From the NCBI GenBank assembly GCA_025093555.1, contig JAIWNF010000047.1:62001-126000 (forward strand): DNA of 64,000 nucleotides, in the 5' to 3' direction. The DNA comes from Circinella umbellata. Taxonomy: Eukaryota; Mucoromycota; Mucoromycetes; Mucorales; Lichtheimiaceae. Below the pieces are notes generated by a model, which did no database searches, was not told where the DNA came from, and was given only the letters and a program-made list of their open reading frames with translations. Within the stretch, counting starts at the first letter, position 1. Each line of letters opens with the position of its first letter. Shown one piece after another: positions 47,559-61,991 of this stretch. A program made the position numbers and the translations under genes.

Positions 47559-48518
47559 TTAATAAATTTCATCGAATGGTCGAGTATCAGCAAAACAACT
47601 GTCGAATACACTAGCAACAGCTCGTTCAGCTTCTTCTTTAGATTTACAATTTGGATTTTCCGTGACAGATAAAACTGCTCTTCGTTTAACACAAGCTTGA
47701 TGTTGTTTTGTAAATGTATAAAATCCTCGTTGAATTTCACGTGACCAATTACAATCACCACTTAAACTTGCTGCTCGAACCTATTATACATATATATCAT
47801 CCCATGAGTAATTTGTTGATTCTATCTACCAATGTATTATATATATTTATATATTCACCTCACTACATGCATGATGTCTTAAATTAAACCAATCCACTTT
47901 AAAACGTTGATGGTCGTACAAATGAACCATTTCATGAACCATAGTATGTTCCTGGTGTGTTTTGGAATTCATTCTATTTTGACATAACAATATACCATCT
48001 TCAGGTGAAAATCCACCAGAACGTGTAATATCACAAGGTGCACATAAAAAGTCATCTCTTTTAATTTCTCGACCAATCTTGCCAAGTTGTTCTACCATGA
48101 ATCGAACTGAAGGACCTATAATTTTTTATTTTTATTTTTGGTTTCGTTTAAAAAAAATAAAAATGAAAAAATAAACAAATAACATGGATGACGATTAGAA
48201 AATAGATTCACCCCTCATTATCCAAATATTATTTTTGTTTTCTTAACCTAATCCTCTTTTCACTTTACTCTCTATTTCGAAAATAAGAGTTCACGTACTA
48301 TTTTTCATTAAATTGTCACGCCAATTTTCACATTGACGGCATTGATAGGATTCAAGTTCTTTGTCAAGATCTTTTCGGAATTGTGTTTGTTCTGCATCGG
48401 ACATACCAAGACCTGTCATGTATTGAAGTGACTTACGCCACCGTTCAAATTTTTTCATGTCCTTTAATTCAGTAACATTTTCTGGTTGAGGTTGTTTGGG
48501 TGGTGTATTATCTGTCAT
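47559..48518 (-). CDS. ATP23: Mitochondrial inner-membrane protease Atp23
   Basis: Three exons (48518-48299, 48115-47859, 47780-47559) encode 232 aa. The zinc-metalloprotease motif HEMVHLYDH (HExxH) lies near residue 140. Around it are the conserved Cys-containing blocks of the family: [24 protein letters not shown] and ILLCQNRM, followed by [18 protein letters not shown] and [10 protein letters not shown]. Atp23 processes the Atp6 precursor and, apart from its protease activity, acts as a chaperone in F1Fo-ATP synthase assembly in the intermembrane space, where twin Cys pairs are oxidised. All these landmarks are present, including some formed across introns. Confidence 0.95.
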
Positions 48519-49172
48519 GGTCGGTTTGCTGCTATGTTGAATAATAATAGAAAAAGGGAAAATAAATTCATAGCCTGCAGAAGAAAATCTTTCTCAGTCA
48601 AATTACCAAAACAGGAAACACTTCTTTTCTTTTATTTTATTTTATAGAAGCTTATTTTTCAGAAAAAGGCAACAAACAATAGAATCGATTATAAGCTTTT
48701 TTTTTTTATTTATAAAGATGAAGATTTGTATCTATTATATTACAAGTATACATATATATCTTTAGATTCGAAAAAACAGTAACTTGAAAGTATTAATTAT
48801 AGTTCCTCTAACCCCTTCTACCATATCACAATAATCAACCCAAAATCGCTAAACAATGGACACTTTAATGTTTATTTTTTTCTTTTTCTAGTATCATTGA
48901 TCGTGTAAATAATCTTCTCATCTATGTTAAATACATATATACATATACATATATATACACTGACAACCTAATTCAATCCATTGTTTATCCCAATAACTAC
49001 AATACTTAATATAAAAACACTTGTAATTTTCTATTTTCTATTTTTTTTAACTCTTAATTCTCATTTCTACTTATTCACAACATATACATTATATCTTAAT
49101 ATCATTTTATTATACACTTAGTTTTATAAACACACATAAAATAGCACCGAAACAAAAACAAATATACTTCCT
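48519..49172. other. Divergent intergenic region
   Basis: 654 bp between Atp23 (-) and the next gene (+). AT-rich with TA-rich patches (48935-48958). No gene seen. Confidence 0.45.
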
Positions 49173-50054
49173 ATGACCTACTCCCCCTATACTGTACCTA
49201 ATCAATCTTCCATACGAGAGGATATCAAAAATCACACTACTATTTTTGGACCTTGGCGTTTTTCTGCTAATGATCAAACTTTATTATTCAATTTTAAAAA
49301 AGAAATACAAACAGAAGACGAAGCTATATCTATACTCATTCAACACTATGGTACAGAAAATATTCGTTTTGCTCGTCGAACTATTCCCAACAAAGTTCCT
49401 GTGGCTATTTGGAACCGTTATTACAGTAATAGGAACTCCTCGATCAATGATTCTTATAAAGAGAATGATTTACTTATTGAAGTTCTTTTCCATCGAAAAT
49501 CAATTCGACACGATGCTCTTTGTTTCGGTGTAAAACATAAGTCTATTATCTATTTACCATGGACAACATGTTCTTTTGAACATACACATGCTTATGCAGT
49601 GACATTATATGGATTACCACCCACAACCGAAGCCAGGGCGAATTCTATTGTTCAATCATTTTGTAAAGCTTTTATGTTCAAGTTTGAAACAATGGAAAGG
49701 TTGCCACCAATCGATCAAGGTATGGCCTATATCAAACATATTTGGCTTCATAAAGTGTCCGATGTTTATTGTGGTAGTGCTACAGTTATTTTACATCATG
49801 TGGATGAACGTTTAGCTAAACCTATCCGAGAAATTGTTACATTCGATACACCTTATGATGGTGTACCAAGTTATCCTGATATTCGAACATTCATTCAACC
49901 TTGTTTTATGTATTGTGTTCAATGCAGAACATTTAATATGCACAAAACAAAGGATTGTGTTATTTTTGATATAATCAATCTTCAAGGTAATACTCATGAT
50001 TATAATGAACATTACGAGGAGCATGGTTTAAATGAAAAATTTCAACTTCCTTAA
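49173..50054 (+). CDS. Single-exon protein of unknown function, zinc-knuckle-like motif
   Basis: An intronless 293-aa frame. The N-terminus is a mixed alpha/beta segment. In the middle, AVTLYGLPPTTEARANSIVQ begins a region with the look of a small RNA-binding fold. The C-terminal part has CVQCRTFNMHKTKDC, a C-x2-C-x5-H-x4-C arrangement one residue longer than a standard CCHC knuckle. A GLPP-type beta strand followed by a knuckle resembles ORF1/Gag-like proteins of fungal retroelements, so this could be a remnant or a domesticated copy. No reverse transcriptase was found nearby. No introns, in a window where most genes have many, fits a retro-origin. The function is unknown. Confidence 0.55.
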   Translation: MTYSPYTVPNQSSIREDIKNHTTIFGPWRFSANDQTLLFNFKKEIQTEDEAISILIQHYGTENIRFARRTIPNKVPVAIWNRYYSNRNSSINDSYKENDLLIEVLFHRKSIRHDALCFGVKHKSIIYLPWTTCSFEHTHAYAVTLYGLPPTTEARANSIVQSFCKAFMFKFETMERLPPIDQGMAYIKHIWLHKVSDVYCGSATVILHHVDERLAKPIREIVTFDTPYDGVPSYPDIRTFIQPCFMYCVQCRTFNMHKTKDCVIFDIINLQGNTHDYNEHYEEHGLNEKFQLP

Positions 50055-50328
50055 TTAGGTTACAATCCTTCCGTTTCATGCAAATGAACTATTCTCCTGT
50101 ATATCGATCTTACTGTATTTACACAAATTTACTTTTACGAAACACATCCTACTTTTTCATATTGTTCCATCTTCTCGTTATAACACATATAATATAATTT
50201 CAATAATAATTAAAAAAAATAAATTATTTAAAATAAAATCAGATGAAAAAGAAAAACCAAATTTTATTTGTGAGTTACTGTTATTTTAAAAAAATTAAAA
50301 CAGCAGAGAAAGCAGTGATGCAACACAC

Positions 50329-51652
50329 TTAGTAAAAAGTGGTGGGTCTCTTGGCAATGAAGAGGGCACGATGGCTCTTCTCCTGGCGTTGGACACGGTG
50401 AGGCAAGGGGAAAGCGAGCTTGTTGTTCAAGAGTTGTCTGATGTATTGACGACGGACATCAGCAGACTTGACTTCAGCAACGCGGATAATTTGAACAGAG
50501 GAGAAACGAGCACGGTGACGAGCAGCCATATCTTGGTCTATAAAATGACAACAAATAAGAAAAAATCATCAGTTATTATTCTTTTTTTTGGTTCTCTCCC
50601 TTACATAAAAATAAGACATCTTAGATAATAAAAAAAATACATACAGCATTGACCGACAGCTTCAACACGGGACATGCCACGGTATTCCTTGTACATGTTG
50701 TGGGTACCAGAGCGAGAGTCATAACGGATCCAGATACCGAAGTTCTTGATTTGTTCAGGACGCTTTTCGTGGATCTACAAATTCACAACCATATATTAAT
50801 AAATCATCCAAACAGATTCCAAATATTCATTTAATCTAAAAAGTTTTCCTCCACTTAACAAAAAAATGTCATTTTCTTTTATATATACCTCGTTGATGGA
50901 AACGATTTCACCAGCAGCCTTCTTGACCTTGCGAAGCTTCTTCAAGAAGTACCAGAAACGGGACTTGGCGACAACTTCATTGGGAGCAAAAACGCGCATG
51001 CGGTACAACTTAGGTTGAAGCTCCTTGGCCGAAGGGAGCTTGCGACCAACCACCTAAAATAAAAAACAATAGATAATTAAGTTTAGTTTTACAATTCTTC
51101 ATAAACATAATGTATGAATTTTCTAATTTAACATTTTCCCGCTCATTCTTGCCCCACAATTGTTACCTGATATTCGTGGAACTATTGTTATAAGTAACAA
51201 ATAAAAAAACAATGGCAATTATAAAAAAGAAATAAGAATTATAATGAGTATACTATTTTTGGTATCAAACAAAATGAACCCTTTCCCTCCTTCATCCCAA
51301 GGTTTTCTATTTCCAATTCGAGAGTCAATGAAGTCATTTCGTTTTTTCCTCAAATAAGTCGTCTTGTTTCAAAATTCATGTATAGATTGAATGATTGAAT
51401 TTGTTGTTATGTATGTTAATTCATGTTGTAAAATAGTCGATACAGATGGATGGATTAAAATTTGGATGGATGGATGGACACCATAGAATATCGAATCCCA
51501 TAAAAAAAATCGATGGGAAGGTTGTTTCGTTATTCATTTGGAATTGACGTATCGTTATTGTATCTAGATGAATCCATTGACTCTCGCATCGTTTGGAACC
51601 TTGAATGGAGTATATCTTTTACTATTTGCCCCATACTACTTACTCTTGCCAT
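50329..51652 (-). CDS. RPL20: 60S ribosomal protein eL20 (L18a)
   Basis: Five exons (51652-51644, 51181-51167, 51053-50889, 50774-50645, 50537-50329) encode 175 aa, against about 172 in yeast. Recognisable eL20 blocks: [78 protein letters not shown] and the C-terminus KRPTTFY. The start is unusual. Exon 1 is only ATG GCA AGA (9 nt) with a perfect GTAAGT donor, and exon 2 is 15 nt (FHEYQ), flanked by a 462-bp and a 113-bp intron. The resulting MARFHEYQVVGRKLP matches the yeast N-terminus closely. G/C-ending codons are more frequent here than in neighbours, as expected of a highly expressed gene. Confidence 0.95.
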
Positions 51653-52547
51653 CGTTATCAAAAAAAGAGGAGGAAATGACCTTTGGTGCTTCAACTATTC
51701 ATCTAAGGCAGCTTTTCGAGTCCGGTCCGCACAGATTGGGCGGAATATGAAAGTGTAACAATTTATTATTTCGTTAAGAGGCAGTTATCATAACAACCAC
51801 TTTTGTTATATAAGTGGGTAAATTTACTTTTGATACTTTTTCAAAAGTTGTATATTATAACTGTTCATGTTTCAATTGTAATAATTTCACTTTTTGTTAG
51901 TTGGCTAGTTAAATTAAAAATAAGAAAGTGAAGTTTGGGAATAATAGTGTAAATCCTCTATTCGGAGTTGCATAAAACATCATCTTCTGTGCTTCTCCAG
52001 CATATTTCAATTGTTCATGCGCGTGAATAAACAGAGAAATAGAAAAAATAGTTTACTTATTTATTTTTCTCTAATAATTATATTGTAATTAGTATTACAG
52101 GATTATATATTAATTTTTTTCATTATAAATATAGAATTGAAGACAACTAGGATGAATCTTTTATATCACCTAACAAAGTGGGAGGGGGTTTTGAATAATA
52201 AGCATCTTCCTATGAAACAATAGAAATGACTATCTTTGTTTATAAGCTTTATAGTATATCTAACTTACTGTTGGTGACAAATGATCTTTTCGTGGTATAC
52301 ACTTGTGTGTATATGTATGTGCAAGTATGTATATATAAAAGAAGTGAATGAATAAAATTAAGGGCAATCTTTTGCATGAATCATAAGTCACTTAAGCCAC
52401 ACGCACTTTTGGCCAAATTACTATATATGGTTTTTTCAACCTTTAATTTTTTTTTCTTTACCAAAGAGCTTATTTTTTTTCTTTTTATCGGAGAGAGACC
52501 CTAAAACGACTTGTCCATTCCATTTATAATTATATATATATAAAAAC
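51653..52547. promoter_or_regulatory. Divergent region between eL20 (-) and Rix7 (+)
   Basis: 895 bp separate a ribosomal-protein gene from a 60S-maturation ATPase gene. Short plus-strand frames at 51513-51758 overlap the eL20 first exon and intron and are not taken as genes. A shared, growth-regulated promoter is inferred from orientation and function; no specific motif was identified. Confidence 0.4.
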
Positions 52548-56276
<3,729 letters not shown>

Positions 56277-56631
56277 ATTATATTATATTAATAGTTTCTT
56301 ATTTTATTTTATTTGCTTAAATTTATAAAATTAAGCTTGTTAAGCATTTTCTTTTACATCTTACCTTTTTTTTATTGTTCTATTCTCCCCCTCTTCTCGC
56401 ATTATCTTTTTTTTTTCTGAGATATTTTATCATTATATTTGCATTATAACATACACTATATACTAATTAAAGAAAAAAAATTGCATATATCCAATGTTGT
56501 ATAACTTGGAGTAATAATACACCCACATGTTTTACCTAAGACTAAAAATATATTGTTATTATTATTAAATAACAATCAATCGTCATAGTAACATGGCATG
56601 GAGTAATCAATACTATACATTTATATATACA

Positions 56632-58887
56632 CTATGTGTGTGAGAATTTTATTTTTTTCTTTACATATATTAATGTTTTTTGTGGGATATTACAAGAAAG
56701 TATGGATATATCTCGTATCGATTTTGTATTATCCACAAGGTTTGTAATGCCATCGGCCGAGATATTTGTTAATTTTTCCAAATAAACTTTTTCGAGCTGC
56801 TCCATGTTACTGAGTATTTCAAGCACATTGTCGTCAACATAAGTTATATCGATCAGCGCGATTTCCACTAATTGCCTATTCATTTTGTTCAAGCAACTCT
56901 GTAAAGAAGTGTCGGACGGAATTGTGCAGGTTCCGGAAAAGCGGAGCGCCCTGATTGTTTTCAGTTCAGACAGAGTCTCCAGAACGTCATCAGTAATGAA
57001 ATTACAATAGTTGCATGTAAAGTTGTTGAATTTCTTTCTCTGTTGACATGAAATTAGTAATGGTGTTCTTGTTCTTGTTACTGTAGCTGGGAGTGTATGA
57101 CTATTGTCAGCATATGCTTTGAATAATTTTATTAGGATCTGATCACCTTCGCCAATGTTTGTTATATTAGATAGACTGAGTTCTTCTAATGGTGGTAACT
57201 GGATGAGCGTATCCACTAACATGCGTAGATTGACTATATCCACCATGTCTAGTTTCTTGAGGGATGTACAAAATTCGATGGCTTGTATAAATACTTTTTC
57301 AGTTGCCCGGTATATATCTGAATGATATGTGAGATGTTCCAACTGTGTGAATTGCCAACTAGGATAAACTGGAGTCACATGTGGAAAAGGTTCTCCAGCT
57401 CCTTCTTGTTCAGAAGTCATGGACATGTTAGCATAAAGTCTTTTTAGTGACTTGGCGTTTTTTTGTAAAAATGGTAAAAAGCCCGTTGTTGGGACACCAT
57501 AACCATTTTCTGATGTAAAAATCTCTGTTATTCCACCAGTAGAAGAAGGTCTATTGTAGTAGGACTCTTGGTGATAGTCTAGTTCTGTTCTATTCATTTT
57601 ATGACCAGTACAATTATATCCAAATGATTCCAGATTTTGACAGTACTCTATAACTTCATTCAAGTTCTCGGGTATACATCCTTTTAGCAGTAATAGTCGT
57701 CGGATATTGGGAAAGTATTTAAGAAATTTTACAAGTGATCCTTGACGGAACAATTGGCTTTCAAATTCCACATGAATGAGTTTATGACGAGGTTCACCCA
57801 AAATTTCTATGTCTCCCAAAGATGTATCAAAGGTATGATAAGAATAGTACACCAGTTTTCTGAGATTCGGGCAGTAGAATAACAAATCCGCTATCTTGGC
57901 TATGATACTAGTTCTTATATCCAGCGTAGTTAATGTGAGTTTTACTTGCCATAGAGCATTCAGTAATACCATCGTTCTATTAGGACTACGTATTTGCCTA
58001 CTACAAACAGCTAAATATAGAGTAAAAACATAAGTCATAAATCAGTTCACAAATAATTTATATTGAATTGATAAATGAAGTGAGTCATGTGCTTTAACTT
58101 TCAATCTGACAATACCTGTTATAGTAAAAGATTTAAGTCCTTTGAATTTTCCATTTCCCATATATTCCATATACCGGTCCCATATGTCCTTCCTCTGAGC
58201 ATTGACAGTTAAATTCTTGACGTGGTGCGCAATATAGGGCAATGTATTAGCTATTTTTATGGCTGTTTGAAATCTTTGAAAATTAAACCAATCGGTGTTC
58301 AAATTCAATAATTCCTTCCATATTATCGAACCCTTCTCCAATATCCATTTTCGCCATAGAGTAGAAACATTAAACAAAGTGCATCTATCCTCCTCCGATA
58401 GTTGTAATAAGATATTAATGGTTAATTCGGATGGGAGCATAACGATAAAATCAATACGGGTTTCGTTTCTTTCTACGGCCGCCTTTTTGAGTTGTATTAA
58501 TTGATGATAGGCTACTGGGTCGTCTTCTTGTGATATATTTTCTAAAGCTTCGTTATAGACCTCGATCGATTTTGGTGACTTTCCTTGCATATCGAGTAAA
58601 TGGCCAAGTCGAATATAACCAATGGGCCATTCAGGTGCATAATAAATTATTTCTTCAGCATTTTCGATCGCAAGCTCAAACTTGCTTTTCATTCCTCTCG
58701 CATAAGCACAAATATCAAGTACTGAGACAAGTTGATATTTTTGAATTTCAGTTAATGCTTGGGTGGCATGGTGGACGAGTTGATGATTATTCTTTGTGAT
58801 AAAAGCGTTCCTTGTATTATAGAGTCTGGTTTCACCTGAAACTGGATTATAAAGTGATAATGCTGTTTCTAACTGAGTTGTTGTCAT
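56632..58887 (-). CDS. TPR / F-box / leucine-rich protein
   Basis: Two exons (58887-58116, 58010-56632) encode 716 aa. Residues ~30-140 form TPR-like helices (ALTEIQKYQLVSVLDICAYA; APEWPIGYIRLGHLLDMQGK). An F-box follows at ~150-200: VMLPSELTINILLQLSEEDR then VSTLWRKWILE. The remainder is an irregular leucine-rich array (CPNLRKLVYY, LEHLTYHSD, LKKLDMVDIVNLRMLVD, PPLEELSLSNITNIG). This TPR plus F-box plus LRR plan is common and expanded in Mucoromycota; such proteins recruit substrates to SCF ubiquitin ligases through Skp1. The donor at 58114-58115 (phase 1) was chosen because it alone joins the two frames; without splicing the first frame ends at 58042. Confidence 0.8.
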
Positions 58888-59289
58888 GCAGCCCTTTTTT
58901 TTGGCCCCAGGAAAAAAAAGTCAGCCCAGATTTTTTAAGGCTTTATATACATTTTTAAACATATAGAATAGTTCTTTACCTGAAATAAAAAGGAGTGGGA
59001 GAGCAATAAAAAAAAAGGTGGGGGGATGTTGAAAGATTTCAAATATCAAAAATTAGATTTAATTATCTATTTAAATATGTTTTGCCATTCATCCGCAGTA
59101 GTAAGGCATTTTTTTTTTTGAAAAGGGGCGCAGCTATATACTACTAATATTGAAATTTGCGTTACATAGAGAAAGAGTTATGTGTTACCTTAGAAAAAAA
59201 CTTCAGTGGGCTATTTAAGCTGATATTTTTGCATCGTCATTTTAGCCTTTACTTACTTTGATAAGAAACAAAAGGAAAAGAAGTACAAC

Positions 59290-59590
59290 AGTTAACTACA
59301 TCATTTTTTTTTTATCCAAAAATGATTTGAATGTTTGGTACACTCAACAAAGTCATCACTAGTTATACGTTTATCTGCTTCAGTAACTCTTGGTGTCACT
59401 TGGTTCTTTTCACTCTACAAACATCTATTATTAATTCAATAACATTCAGTTCACGAGCAATATCGTACTTACTCTTCACTTTAAACCGGAACTCTTTTAT
59501 TGAATCAAGAAAGGAACAAGAAATATCATACGTGTTATACAGTATGATAAAAAAAAGCACCCTCTGATTACATAACGGCCAATTTGGCAT
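59290..59590 (-). pseudogene. Frameshifted coding remnant
   Basis: The minus strand reads SFLDSIKEFRFKVKSKYDIA and ELNVIELIIDVCRV in one frame, then continues after a shift as NQVTPRVTEADKRITSDDFV to a stop near 59290. Composition is protein-like on both sides of the shift, so one ancestral frame is likely. No start codon context or intron rescues it. Family not recognised; mobile-element origin is possible. Confidence 0.4.
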
Positions 59591-59984
59591 AATTACACAT
59601 TGTCACTATTAGTAAATTTATACTAAGAAATCTAGAATGTCAATCATATATCGTCTAATATGTGTGTTGAATGGAAATGCTTATGAAAGAAATAAGCACT
59701 GTATTCATAAGCTAATGAGTAAATAAAAAATGGCTTATGTATATATCTGAACACAAAGAAAAATCTATTCTTCATCTTTCCTCACTGACAAAGCAGTAAT
59801 TTCAAAATATCTTAAGGCAGGTTATTGGAGATCCGAATGAACTGACTGAAAGCTCAAGTATTAAGTCTCTTTGACACATGAATCTGCATTAAGCAACTTA
59901 CTGTAAACAGGAAAAGTCTTGTAATACATAGACCAACATTATACTTTTTTGAATCTTCCATTTTATACATTAGAATATTGATTA

Positions 59985-60030
59985 TGGATGTACTCTTTGT
60001 ACCGGTCTCTTTGACAGCGATATTGAACTA
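59985..60030 (+). pseudogene. P450-like DNA scrap
   Basis: The stretch from GATGTACTC to TTTGACAGCGATATTGAAC resembles the exon of P450 paralogue 2 at 43521-43565 (GATGTATTC ... TTTGACAGCGATACGATGAA), including an identical run of about 16 bases. It is frame-disrupted and short, so it can only be a relic or a chance match. Confidence 0.3.
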
Positions 60031-61991
60031 TCTCGGTTTAAAGGCATTGAAAGCTATAATATATATAGCAATGTTACTGTAGTTTGAAGAAGATTAATAT
60101 AAATAACTTAGTAGGTAATAATAATTATACGAAATCCAGTAAAAAAAAGGATCTACATTGTACGTAGCCAGCTAGTATCAATTTTCTGCTTTTTTTTTTA
60201 TTAAATATTAGTTACTACATAGTAATTTAATGAAATAAACTATTGCAAGAGTTTTGCTCAAAGCTCATTTTATTTTTGACACTTACGTAACCATCCAGAA
60301 AACTCGAAAGTAGTTTCATATTTTCAAGCTTGAAATAAAATTTCGGATTGCTTGAATGTTATTCATTGTACAAGGAGTAAGCATTACACATGTACTGATA
60401 ATACTTTTATCTTTTTAAGAGTTGTTGTTGTGATCATAAAGAAACGAAAGAACAATATCACCGGCTGTCTCTGCTTTTATAGTCACTTTTTATATAAGAT
60501 TTTTTTTTCTTTTAGCCAAGTTCAGTACTACACCTCTAAGTACAACATTTGATCATTTTACCCATATAATTAACAGCTTACTACAGTCCAAGGTAATTTT
60601 TTTATTTAAATGGACACTTCTTTGATCAGCTTCGATTGAACTATTACGGAAGATATATGTTCTTGTTCATCCACATGATTATTACTTTTTTGACAAAAAC
60701 GAAGGAAACTCAGATAAACTCTGGATTTACCAATTACATTCCTCATATTATCTTATTTTTTCTCCCTCATCTAATTCAATTCGAAATTACAAACTAGCAT
60801 ATTTGTTGTCAATAACTCTTTTCTCTTTATCTCTTCTTCTTGCATTGTGAGGAATAGACTCCGTAAGTATTTATCAATGTACCCACCATAATAAAAATAT
60901 ATATACTAACAAACAAGTAAATGAGTCTATTCAATATTGCTACGTAAGAAGAGAAAGAAACTTTACATAATAAGTAAAGTAGACAACAAGGAAATGCATA
61001 TTCTACTGCAGATATATTTTTAACCATACTACATACAGTGATAAATAATAGTACAGCATCTAATTTATATTATTATACATATAATAAATGTGTTCACCAG
61101 TTATATATCATTTTATAGGATATAATTAGCTATTATTATCAAGTAAGTCAGTATGTATATGGCGCTTTCATATCATTTGCTGCTTATTAATCCCATACGT
61201 AGCAAAAAAAGTAAAAGTGAATAATAAACAATAAAAAATAATCCTATATATTACTACGAAAATAATTTGTTGTTTTTGATGGCAAGTATAGGGATCTGCA
61301 TAAAAAAGAAGAAAGAAGAAACTTAATTTAGAGTTTCTCTTGTAAACGTAAATTTTATTTTAGTTTGTAATCACATTCGTTTTGTTCTAGATCGTCAATA
61401 GGGCGGGTCCTTTTTTAAAATATCTCCTGCTTTACACTATATCAAGCTTGATATAAATAATAAACAAAGAATAACAATAATAATAATATTTTCCCATGTA
61501 AAATTGTTCTTCCATTTTTTTACATTGTTTAAATATTATGCATATTATAAAATATCGTATATATTGCCCGAAGAAAAGAAAAATCGGGGGGATGGGGGAG
61601 GAGGAGAGTCTCGAATGACAATCTCACTAATTAATAGTTACAAATAATAATAATAACAAATGATAACACACACCAACAATCGAGTTATATAAAACATGCT
61701 GAAAGTATAGGTATCTGATATACATAAGTGAATTATACACATAACGGCAACAAACCATATTCTTTCCGTGGGAGGGTGACCCTTCTTTGTTTTTCGCATT
61801 CCGAAACCCAAAAAAAAATATATCTTAATGAACTAAATAACTTGTATAATTTCCAATACACATACATAAACACACAGACGCACGTACAGATTTAATTCAT
61901 TCCACCTCATTTCTCTTTCTCTTTTCCTTTTTTTCTTCTCACTCTTTTTTCTCTTTCCTGTAAAAATCTTTTTAAAGAAATAAGAGGGAAA

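Larger units (their letters stand above)
58888..61991. other. Gene-poor region with coding debris
   Basis: 3.1 kb between two genes. It contains a broken minus-strand frame at about 59290-59590 (FLDSIKEFRFKVKSKYDIAR, ELNVIELIIDVC, then shifted QVTPRVTEADKRITSDDFVE) and a short P450-like scrap near 59985-60030. The rest is AT-rich with no supported gene; no tRNA was recognised. Confidence 0.45.

Noticed and set aside
51513..51758. Plus-strand frames of 60-81 codons upstream of Rix7
   Set aside because: They overlap the eL20 first exon, intron and leader on the other strand and show no domain.
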